From NCBI GenBank assembly GCA_031268885.1, contig JAIRWR010000082.1, forward strand, positions 1 through 37,830: a stretch of 37,830 nt of DNA, given 5' to 3'. The notes under the pieces were generated by a model. That model searched no databases. It saw nothing but the letters and a program-made list of their open reading frames with translations, and was not told the origin of the DNA. Shown piece by piece: positions 16,473 through 23,348 of this stretch (within the stretch, counting starts at the first letter, position 1; the number at the start of each line of letters is the position of its first letter). A program made the position numbers and the translations under genes. Source of the stretch: Synergistaceae bacterium. Its GTDB lineage: Bacteria; Synergistota; Synergistia; Synergistales; Synergistaceae.

Positions 16473-17801
16473 ATGAAAAAAATAGTTACCATCTCGATTA
16501 TCGCTGTTTTTTTAATGTTGCACACGATACAAGCGATGGCCTCGTCCATCGAGGAGCTTCATGAACGCGCGAAGAACCTGTATGACGTCGGCGATTACAG
16601 AGCCGCGTTGAACCTGTACGAGAGAATCCTCGACGGCAACGCGGAAGATGGGCTGGCATGGGATCTCTCCGCCTGGTGTCTGAGATACCTTGACGACCGT
16701 GACAACGCGGAGAAAAACTATAAGAGAGCGCTTGAGCTGCTCACCAGTGATGATATAGTCTGGCCGATGATCGGACTGGGGGAGATTTACATGAACGGCC
16801 GGCGTTACGAGGATGCCCTGACGTGTCTGAGGGAGGCCTTGGGCATAGCATCCGGCAATGAGGAAGCCTCCGGGCGCGCGAAACGCGATATCGAAATAGT
16901 CCTGCAGAAAATAGAAGACGAGAGAGCCAACGCCGTATCGGAGAAGCCAGAGATGACAAACTCCAACAGACGCCAGGCGACCGCTCTTCTCTCTCATATC
17001 CAGGCGGCTGAAGCCGAAACCGAGAGGACGCCGGAGTCCCAGCCCACCGCTGAGAAGGCAAGTTCTGGAGAGAAGCCTGACTCGCCGAAGCCGACAAAAC
17101 CCGGCAATCCAAAGGAACCAGCCAAAAAGGAACCAGCCAAAGCCAAAAAGGAACCATCCGAAACTGAGATGAAAAAAGACGGCCCCAAGGCGAAACCCGA
17201 TAAGGCCAAGGTCATCGCTGAACCAAAGGATAATCAGCCCAAACGCGATAGAGTAAATAAGGAACAAAAGGACAAGACGCCGGCACAGACATCGGTCAAG
17301 CACGAAACCGTATACGGCATCACGTTGGATTCACCGATCGACACAGCGCTGAAAGATCTGAAAAAAAATGGTTCCGGCACAACCGGAACACCATTTACCA
17401 AGGACGGAAAGATGTACCACCAGGCGAGAGGCCTGCGCGTGAAACTGCCGCCTCTGATTGAGCGCGGATCGGTGAATAGACACTATTACGCGGTCTCTTA
17501 CGCCGAAAGAGTCCTGTCGGTAAACGTGGAGCTGAACTATGACAAGAGCAGGTCGTACGCGCAACTGAAGGAATCGGCCAAGGCAGAAATATCCGCGCTT
17601 GTCGGCGGAAGGGAGGTAATCGGCGTATGGGCTACGGATCATATCTTCAGTCACGAGATAAACATTGCGCTCTCTAATACATACGCCATATGGATCATAG
17701 TTACGGACAAGGGTAATGGAACCTGCCGCATGGAGATCCAGCACATAGATCTCTTCGGTCTTTCAAATTATTGGTCAAGCAACAGTAGTGTAGCATATTG
17801 A
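16473..17801 (+). CDS. Exported TPR protein (paralogue B, downstream of the CHAT gene)
   Basis: The 442-aa protein has a signal peptide (KKIVTISIIAVFLML, cut near AMAS). TPR repeats follow at about 25-145 (HERAKNLYDVGDYRAALNLY), then a Lys/Pro/Glu-rich linker (about 170-275), then a C-terminal module (about 280-432) starting YGITLDSPIDTALKDL and ending QHIDL. The plan and many positions match the protein at 10620-11894. The ATG at 16473 has AGGAG 8-9 bases upstream and lies 25 bases after the CHAT stop, so the two are almost certainly co-transcribed; a longer in-frame extension upstream overlaps the CHAT gene and has no ribosome site. The basic linker is unusual beside the acidic linker of the protein at 6325. 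The function is not known; partner or substrate of the CHAT protein are reasonable guesses. Confidence 0.75.
   Translation: MKKIVTISIIAVFLMLHTIQAMASSIEELHERAKNLYDVGDYRAALNLYERILDGNAEDGLAWDLSAWCLRYLDDRDNAEKNYKRALELLTSDDIVWPMIGLGEIYMNGRRYEDALTCLREALGIASGNEEASGRAKRDIEIVLQKIEDERANAVSEKPEMTNSNRRQATALLSHIQAAEAETERTPESQPTAEKASSGEKPDSPKPTKPGNPKEPAKKEPAKAKKEPSETEMKKDGPKAKPDKAKVIAEPKDNQPKRDRVNKEQKDKTPAQTSVKHETVYGITLDSPIDTALKDLKKNGSGTTGTPFTKDGKMYHQARGLRVKLPPLIERGSVNRHYYAVSYAERVLSVNVELNYDKSRSYAQLKESAKAEISALVGGREVIGVWATDHIFSHEINIALSNTYAIWIIVTDKGNGTCRMEIQHIDLFGLSNYWSSNSSVAY
17111..17156 (+). repeat. Short tandem repeat coding a Lys-Glu-Pro-Ala-Lys linker
   Basis: AAGGAACCAGCCAA-type units recur about three times, giving alternating KEPAK steps in the linker of TPR paralogue B. 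Such repeats expand and contract by slippage, so linker length may vary between strains. Confidence 0.6.
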
Positions 17802-17814
17802 AGATCAAGCTGGA

Positions 17815-17838
17815 GGCCTCCCATTAAATTGAGAGGCC
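17815..17838 (+). terminator. Putative terminator of the CHAT block
   Basis: GGCCTC (17815-17820) and GAGGCC (17833-17838) pair around a 12-base loop, 14 bases after the stop of TPR paralogue B. The sequence that follows (GTCCTTCTCTC) is pyrimidine-rich but not a pure T-run. Position favours the end of the transcript. Confidence 0.5.
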
Positions 17839-17982
17839 GTCCTTCTCTCGCCGCCAAATCGCTTATTCCGATCCGATATCAACAGGTTACGCAAAACACG
17901 CGATTTGAAGATAAGTCCTTTACATTTTGATCATCCAATAATAAAATTACGCTATCCACTGAAGTGTCTTTGTGCATATAAT

Positions 17983-18056
17983 AGTTTAGACATTGAGATT
18001 GATCCGGCTAAAATGTCTTCATATTAAATAACAGTTTAGACATTGGGATTGATCCA
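17983..18056 (+). promoter_or_regulatory. Two 24-bp direct repeats upstream of the livJ-like gene, period 50 bp
   Basis: AGTTTAGACATTGAGATTGA (from 17983) and AGTTTAGACATTGGGATTGA (from 18033) are near identical and continue as ATCC plus a purine to about 18006 and 18056. The first copy contains TAGACA, 16 bases, then TAAAAT (18009-18014), a possible promoter. The spacing of 50 bp is close to five helical turns, which suits a cooperative regulator or duplicated promoters. The gene starts 36 bases after the second copy. Confidence 0.55.
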
Positions 18057-18091
18057 GTGGAAAAATATTTTATCTGGAGGTGTGTAGATTT

Positions 18092-19243
18092 ATGAAAAAG
18101 ATCGTAGTATTACTCGCTCTCGTTTTCATCACCATCCTCTCTTCCGCGACGTTCGCGGCTGAACCGATCAAGATCGCGTACCTTGCCGGACTGACGGGTG
18201 AATTCGCCCCTTACGGCAGGGCGGAGAGCAACGCCGCCGAAATGGCGGTCAATGAGATCAACAAGGCTGGAGGCGTCCTCGGACGTCCTCTCGAACTCGT
18301 GATTTACGACACGAAGTCCCGCCCGGAAGACGCTGTAAACGCGGTGCGCCGAATGATCGAAAGCGACAAGGTCTGCGTGATAATGGGCGCCAATACCAGC
18401 AGCATCAACCTCGCTACAGCTCCGCTTGTCGAAAGGGGCAAGGTCCCTCAGATCGGAACGGCCACGACCAACCCACTCGTCACAGTCGATGAAAATGGCA
18501 GGGTCCGCCCGTTCTCCTTCCGCATCTGTTTTACAGACCCATACCAGGGAACCATAGCCGCCGAGTTCGCGAAAAACACCTTGGGAAAGGAGAAGGCGGC
18601 TGTACTTCACAACATCGGATCCGACTATGCCCAGGGACTGCGGGAGTATTTCATTGAAAGCTACAGTAAGCTGGGCGGTCAGGTAGTCGTGGACGAAGGC
18701 TACCGTGACGCGGATGTCGATTTCCGCGCGCAGCTCGCGCTGGTTCAGAAGAGCGGCGCGAACGTTCTCTTCCTGCCGGGACTCGGCAGGGATATGGCCC
18801 TTATCATCAAGCAGGCCAGAGAGGTTGGGCTGAACGATCTCGAAATAGTCGGCGGAGACGGCTATGGCGAGTTCATGAACGACATAGCCGGTCAGTCTAT
18901 GATCGGAACCTACTGGATCACCCACACCAACATGGACGATCCCAACATGGCCCCGGTGTTCAAGCGTTATGAGGAGACGTTCAACGAAGAGGCCAAGGAA
19001 TTCGGTAATGTGACGCTGGCCTATGACCTGACGTACTGGGTGGCGGACGCGATAGGACGCGCCGGATCGACCGACGGCACAGCGATAGCGAAGGCGATTG
19101 AAGAGACCAAGGGACTCGAACTCAAACACTTCACGCTCACAATGGATCCCGCTACCCACAACCCGCACAATAAACCGGCCATCATTCTGAAGATCGGCGA
19201 TGACATTCGTTCGCATTACTTCATGACAGTGGAACCGAAGTAG
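18092..19243 (+). CDS. ABC transporter substrate-binding protein, branched-chain amino acid type
   Basis: The 383-aa protein starts with a signal peptide (KKIVVLLALVFITIL, cut near FAA). It then shows the LivJ/LivK-type receptor pattern: IKIAYLAGLTGEFAPYGRAE at the ligand cleft, the NEINKAGGVLGRPLELVIYD loop, and ADVDFRAQLALVQKSGANVLF in the second lobe. Proteins of this family bind leucine, isoleucine or valine, or other amides and amino acids, in the periplasm and hand them to a LivH/LivM permease. The ATG at 18092 was chosen because GGAGG (18076-18080) is 11 bases upstream; a GTG at 18080 overlaps that site. The permease gene livH follows 36 bp later. The exact ligand cannot be read from the sequence. 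Confidence 0.92.
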   Translation: MKKIVVLLALVFITILSSATFAAEPIKIAYLAGLTGEFAPYGRAESNAAEMAVNEINKAGGVLGRPLELVIYDTKSRPEDAVNAVRRMIESDKVCVIMGANTSSINLATAPLVERGKVPQIGTATTNPLVTVDENGRVRPFSFRICFTDPYQGTIAAEFAKNTLGKEKAAVLHNIGSDYAQGLREYFIESYSKLGGQVVVDEGYRDADVDFRAQLALVQKSGANVLFLPGLGRDMALIIKQAREVGLNDLEIVGGDGYGEFMNDIAGQSMIGTYWITHTNMDDPNMAPVFKRYEETFNEEAKEFGNVTLAYDLTYWVADAIGRAGSTDGTAIAKAIEETKGLELKHFTLTMDPATHNPHNKPAIILKIGDDIRSHYFMTVEPK

Positions 19244-19279
19244 ACAGACGTGGTCCGCGTGCATCCTTGAGGTGATGTA

Positions 19280-20161
19280 ATGGATACCTTTTTTCAGCAG
19301 ATCATAAACGGGTTGTCGCTCGGTTCGGTTTACGCGCTGATAGCGGTAGGCTACTCGCTGGTCTACTCCATCCTCCTGTTCTCTAACTTCGCTCATGGCG
19401 GTTTTCTGGTAATAGGCGGCTATATCTGTTATTACTGCCTGGTTAGCGCGCACGTCAACATATGGGTTGCTTCGGCCGGCGCGCTCATCGGCGCCGGAAT
19501 CATTGCCGTCCTTGTGGAACGGCTCGCGTACAGGCCCATACGCGAGCGCACCCCTATCACCCTGTATATGCTGATCGCGTCGATGGGCATGAGCATAGTG
19601 ATTGAGAACGTGTTTGTCGTTACGGTCGGCGGGCGATACAAGGCCCTGCCGGAGGTCATTCCGATGTACCCAGTCAGTGTCTTTGGCCTTGCGACGACGA
19701 GCGCGTTCGACATTCTGTCGCTGGTTACGGCTGTTGTCTTTCTCATTGGGCTGCAGCTCTTCCTGTCTTTGACAAAGTGGGGCCTCGCCATAAGGGCGGC
19801 GTCTTATAACATGCGGGTCACGGCCCTCATGGGGGTAAACGTCAACAGGCTGATAGCGATCGTCTTTTTCGTAGCGGGGATGCTCGCGGCTGTAGGGGGG
19901 ATATTTCTGTCCGCCAGATACACGCTCTTTCCACAGCTCGGCGGCATCACGACAAAGGCCTTCGTCGCGGCCGTAATCGGAGGGCTCGGATCTCTCCCCG
20001 GAGCGGTCGTGGGGAGTCTGATACTCGGACTCGCGGAGATGCTGACGACAGGTTTCCTTTCAAGTCAGTTCCGCGACCTGATCGTCTTCTTCCTGCTGAT
20101 CGCGACACTGATATTACGCCCCTCGGGCCTGTTCGGCAGGTCGGTCGGAGAGAAAGTGTAA
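19280..20161 (+). CDS. livH: Branched-chain amino acid ABC transporter permease LivH
   Basis: The 293-aa protein opens with QQIINGLSLGSVYALIAVGYSLVYSIL, split here only by position, the typical first segment of LivH. It has about eight hydrophobic helices, with the conserved RAASYNMRVTALMGVNVNRL cytoplasmic loop that contacts the ATPases and a GGLGSLPGAVVGSLILGLAE segment near the end. Family members are about 290 aa, so the protein is full length. A GAGGTGA site precedes the ATG. The usual partners livM, livG and livF do not follow; two small membrane-protein genes do. The transporter would have to recruit subunits encoded elsewhere. Confidence 0.92.
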   Translation: MDTFFQQIINGLSLGSVYALIAVGYSLVYSILLFSNFAHGGFLVIGGYICYYCLVSAHVNIWVASAGALIGAGIIAVLVERLAYRPIRERTPITLYMLIASMGMSIVIENVFVVTVGGRYKALPEVIPMYPVSVFGLATTSAFDILSLVTAVVFLIGLQLFLSLTKWGLAIRAASYNMRVTALMGVNVNRLIAIVFFVAGMLAAVGGIFLSARYTLFPQLGGITTKAFVAAVIGGLGSLPGAVVGSLILGLAEMLTTGFLSSQFRDLIVFFLLIATLILRPSGLFGRSVGEKV

Positions 20162-20183
20162 CACAGCTGTGGGAGGACTTCCC

Positions 20184-20255
20184 TTGAGTCGCATCGCAAT
20201 CAATCCGCTAGGTGAAGATCCGCGATTCGGGATAGTCTTCCCTTACACAATTTGA
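20184..20255 (+). CDS. Candidate 23-aa leader peptide after livH
   Basis: GGGAGG (20171-20175 region) is followed by a TTG at 20184 that opens a 23-codon frame ending with TGA at 20253-20255. The ATG of the next ORF is at 20258, only two bases on, an arrangement typical of translational coupling. The peptide is polar (SRIAINPLGEDPRFGIVF) and I recognise no family. It could be a leader that brings ribosomes to the next gene, or the relic of a deleted downstream gene such as livM. Confidence 0.35.
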   Translation: MSRIAINPLGEDPRFGIVFPYTI

Positions 20256-20257
20256 TC

Positions 20258-20482
20258 ATGAATATTCCGGTCGTAAACTTGCAGGCTCTGGTTGCCGTCG
20301 TCTTTTTCGTCGCGGCGGTCTTTGTCGCTCGCGCGGTGGTCAATATTTATAGGGGGAAGTGGCCGGGATCACCGCTGATACTGCTTTACCTGCGCGTACT
20401 GTTGGGTTTTCTCCTGGCTGGAGCGGTTGTGCTGGCCTATTATTCCTTCGCGGGTATAGATATCATCTCCCGCCATCTGTAG
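20258..20482 (+). CDS. Small membrane protein, 74 aa, unknown
   Basis: The product has two hydrophobic segments (about residues 8-27 and 41-63) joined by a short basic loop (RAVVNIYRGKWPG), suggesting a two-helix inner-membrane protein. No ribosome site of its own is obvious; translation could be coupled to the small ORF ending two bases before the ATG. It is followed 12 bp later by a larger membrane-protein gene. I do not recognise the family. Confidence 0.5.
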   Translation: MNIPVVNLQALVAVVFFVAAVFVARAVVNIYRGKWPGSPLILLYLRVLLGFLLAGAVVLAYYSFAGIDIISRHL

Positions 20483-20494
20483 CCACGGAGGAAG

Positions 20495-21244
20495 ATGACC
20501 GCTCTTATCCTCTATATGGCCCTCGTTCTCGCGGCATTTCTTCCGCGTGAGGCAGATGATCTTGGCATCTTTTGCCCCCGGGGGAGCGTCTCTTTCGCGT
20601 CTGCTCTCTTCTCATCGTTAGCGCTCCCCTGGAGCGGCATTCCGATAATCCACCCCGCGGGAGCCGGCTCGTGGTCGTGGTTTCCGTCAATAGTCGCCGC
20701 TGTGCTTGTCTCCCCCGTTATTCCGAGTGAAACCTCTCGCGGGCTTGCGGAAAAGAATTTTTTAACGGCCTCCATCGCTCTCTCCGCCGTATCGATGAGC
20801 CGTGTTATGTATGTGTCGGGCATACCCGGACCGCTCTTTTCCATAGAGGGCCTCTCGATGGCGGCGCGTCTACGCGGATATGAGGGCTTTGGAGCCCCGG
20901 CGATGATTGCTCTGTGCATGATTATGGCCGGGCTCTTCCTCTCGTTTCTCTCGTTTGCCTCCGTCTGCTCCCACAGCGCGGCATTTTCGGTCATGTCATT
21001 CTCATTCTCCGGCTTTTTAACCTTAACCTTCATCCCGCTCAACCTGCCGGGATTCACCTGGGCGACGCCGCGTTGTTACGCTATCCTGACGCCGGTCTCA
21101 GCCTTTGCCATCTCCTGCGCGATTCGCGCCATATTCATGAGACGCGCGGCAAAACGCGGAAACTTGGGAATCCTGGCGGGCCGCGCGAAACTCCTGCCGC
21201 TCGCGCTCACTGCCGCCGGGGCATTTCTACTGTCCAGCCTTTAG
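20495..21244 (+). CDS. Multi-pass membrane protein, unknown
   Basis: The 249-aa product starts at an ATG with GGAGG 3-4 bases upstream. It has roughly six or seven hydrophobic stretches, a basic C-terminal loop (MRRAAKRGN) and a final helix. There are many Ser, Phe and Ala residues. No family is recognised. Its gene overlaps the 3' end of the convergent DUF1850 gene by 38 bp (21207-21244). With the 74-aa ORF upstream it may form a two-gene membrane unit placed where the rest of a liv operon would be expected. Confidence 0.6.
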   Translation: MTALILYMALVLAAFLPREADDLGIFCPRGSVSFASALFSSLALPWSGIPIIHPAGAGSWSWFPSIVAAVLVSPVIPSETSRGLAEKNFLTASIALSAVSMSRVMYVSGIPGPLFSIEGLSMAARLRGYEGFGAPAMIALCMIMAGLFLSFLSFASVCSHSAAFSVMSFSFSGFLTLTFIPLNLPGFTWATPRCYAILTPVSAFAISCAIRAIFMRRAAKRGNLGILAGRAKLLPLALTAAGAFLLSSL

Positions 21245-21734
21245 TGGGAGCTTCGCGGAATTTTCTGACGCTCGACTCTATAAACACCCGCCTGGATGGA
21301 TACTCTCCGAAGGCGTTCACCCTGTCAAACGGCGGCAACTCCCACGTGTTCATGCCTATCTCCGCGTCTCCAACCCTGTACGCGATGCTCGCCGTGGGGC
21401 GTCTGCCACCGCGAACGATCATCCAATCGGAGTTCATGATAAAACTGCCGTGTGGAGGAGCGCTAAACGGCAATCCAGCGTTGTGCGACCTCACACGCTC
21501 CTCCCAGCCCCATATATTCCCGCCCACGATTCTGTACTCGTCAACCACAGGCGTTCGCTCGACGGAGTGTTCGTAAGTCGTCGTAAACGAGGCTCCGTTT
21601 GGCAGGACAGATATATACAGTACTCCATCTCCACTTATGGAAAGGCAATTCACCGGCATCTCAGCCAACAGCAGAACTCCGCAGAGAATCGCCGTCGCGG
21701 CCCTCGCCGCCGATAGAAATCCCATGCCCCTCAC
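21207..21734 (-). CDS. DUF1850 domain protein
   Basis: The 175-aa product has a hydrophobic N-terminus (about residues 8-25) consistent with a signal anchor. It then has the DUF1850 hallmarks: a strand, then TYEHSVERTPVVDEYRI (near 53-69), then GLPFSAPPHG, and a GDAEIGMNTWELPP-type end strand. DUF1850 genes usually sit beside TRAP-TAXI transporter genes, but none is present here. The gene follows the cobyric acid synthase gene by 47 bp in the same direction and may be expressed with it. The start is a GTG at 21734; an in-frame ATG at 21725 is an alternative. Confidence 0.7.
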   Translation of the reverse strand: MRGMGFLSAARAATAILCGVLLLAEMPVNCLSISGDGVLYISVLPNGASFTTTYEHSVERTPVVDEYRIVGGNIWGWEERVRSHNAGLPFSAPPHGSFIMNSDWMIVRGGRRPTASIAYRVGDAEIGMNTWELPPFDRVNAFGEYPSRRVFIESSVRKFREAPTKGWTVEMPRRQ

Positions 21735-21781
21735 AATCGCGCCGACCTGACTTCAGCAGCCTGAGATCATCCGCACAGGAG

Positions 21782-23344
21782 TTAACTCCCGTTCGAACGC
21801 GGGTCAACATCGGCAAGCGCCGAATGAAATCCAATTAAGCCGGCTGTTTCGGCCAGGGCTTTCACGTTCAGTTCAATTCCAACTCTGTCTGCCAGGACAT
21901 CCAACACCCTGTCGATCTCCGCCCCGTAGTTCAGCTCCATGCCAGTCTTGCCGTCCCTGAACGCGGACAGAAACCGGCTCCTGTATCCGTCGCTCGTGAA
22001 GAGTCCGTGAATATAGCAGCCGAGGACTCTTTCGTCCGGGCTCACTGCGCCCTCCGGAACACCGTCGAGCAGCATCATAGGACGCTCCATCCCAGGGCCG
22101 TCCGTTCTGCCGGCATGGATTTCATATCCGCTCACCTCGACCCCGTCACTCGTCATCGACACAAATCGCCTCAACACCTTGGCCGGCGCCATTACGGTGG
22201 AGACGTCCAGAAGCCCGAGTCCGGGCATCACTGCGGGTTCAGGGCTCTCTATGGCGTCCGGATCCGCTACCTCGCGACCCAAGATCTGGAAGCCCCCGCA
22301 TATGCCGAGAACCCTGCCACCCCTTCGGACGTGAGCCAATATGTCCACATCCCAGCCCTGATGTCTTATAAACTCCAGATCCGCGGCTGTCGATTTTGTA
22401 CCCGGCAGTATGACGAGATCGGCGTCGCCTGGTATCGCCTCCCCAGGCCTTATGAAGAACAAGCTTACGTCATCCTCCGCCGCCAGCGGGTCGAAGTCGT
22501 CGAAGTTCGATATTCGCGAGAGAACGAGCACGCATATCCTTATCTTCTTGCCGCCGCCGTCCGGAGAGGAGAACCCCCCTCGCGGTATGCCGAGCGAATC
22601 CTCCGCCGGAAGCCTCGACGCCTCGCCGAACCAGCCCATTACGCCGAAGCATCGCAAGCCGGTATGCGAGCGGATTATATCGAGCGCGGGCTCGAATACT
22701 CCGCGGTCGCCGCGAAACTTGTTGATCACGCAGCCCTTCAGCAGGGCCCTCTCCTCATCTCCCGACAGCGCGTACGCGCCAACTATGGAGGCTATAACGC
22801 CCCCTCGGTCTATGTCGGCGACGAGAACGACCGGAATACCGGCCGCGGTCGCGAATCCCATGTTGGCTATATCCCCATGCCTGAGGTTGACCTCCGAACA
22901 GCTTCCCGCGCCCTCAGCTATGACTATGTCAGCCTCTCCGCACAGCCGTCCGAAACTTTCTATCACAGCCGGCATCAGCGTCCGCCTGTAGTTTAAATAA
23001 TCATCGGCGCTCATGACTCTCTGTGCCCTGCCGCGGATGACTACCTGACTGCCACTGCCGCTCTCCGGTTTGAGCAGCACAGGGTTCATATCGGCCGTAG
23101 GCTCTGCCCGGCAGGCAATCGCCTGCAACGCCTGAGCCCGGCCTATCTCTCCGCCATCGGCCGTGATCGCCGCGTTATTCGACATATTCTGCGGCTTGAA
23201 CGGTCTCACGCGATATCCAAGCCTTGTAAAGTATCTGCATAACCCTGCCACGAGGAGCGACTTGCCGACATCGGACCCAGTTCCTTGAAGCATCAGCGAC
23301 GGAGTTCGAAAAATTTTACCCTCGCCAGGCGCCACCTCGCGCAC
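21782..23344 (-). CDS. cobQ: Cobyric acid synthase (CobQ/CbiP)
   Basis: This glutamine-dependent amidotransferase adds four amide groups to adenosylcobyrinate a,c-diamide in cobalamin synthesis. The N-terminal ATPase half has the P-loop LQGTGSDVGKSLLVAGLCRY, then RPFKPQNMSNNA and VIAEGAGSCSEVNL. The C-terminal class I glutamine amidotransferase half shows LPGTKSTAADL and the nucleophile Cys in LGICGGFQILG, ending with GCYIHGLF. The family is about 490-510 aa. The GTG at 23344 gives 520 aa and starts 5 bases after the kinase stop; an ATG at 23380 would overlap the kinase gene and a GTG at 23335 is also possible. Starts are uncertain for that reason. Other corrin genes are at 35305-37414. Confidence 0.93.
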   Translation of the reverse strand: MREVAPGEGKIFRTPSLMLQGTGSDVGKSLLVAGLCRYFTRLGYRVRPFKPQNMSNNAAITADGGEIGRAQALQAIACRAEPTADMNPVLLKPESGSGSQVVIRGRAQRVMSADDYLNYRRTLMPAVIESFGRLCGEADIVIAEGAGSCSEVNLRHGDIANMGFATAAGIPVVLVADIDRGGVIASIVGAYALSGDEERALLKGCVINKFRGDRGVFEPALDIIRSHTGLRCFGVMGWFGEASRLPAEDSLGIPRGGFSSPDGGGKKIRICVLVLSRISNFDDFDPLAAEDDVSLFFIRPGEAIPGDADLVILPGTKSTAADLEFIRHQGWDVDILAHVRRGGRVLGICGGFQILGREVADPDAIESPEPAVMPGLGLLDVSTVMAPAKVLRRFVSMTSDGVEVSGYEIHAGRTDGPGMERPMMLLDGVPEGAVSPDERVLGCYIHGLFTSDGYRSRFLSAFRDGKTGMELNYGAEIDRVLDVLADRVGIELNVKALAETAGLIGFHSALADVDPRSNGS

Positions 23345-23348
23345 CCCC

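Noticed and set aside
18110-19453. A 447-codon minus-strand frame opposite the livJ-like gene.
   Set aside because: It is the antisense shadow of a clear binding-protein gene and matches no family.
22007-22996. Long plus-strand frames opposite the cobQ gene.
   Set aside because: They are mirror frames of a well-conserved gene with no independent ribosome site or recognisable product.
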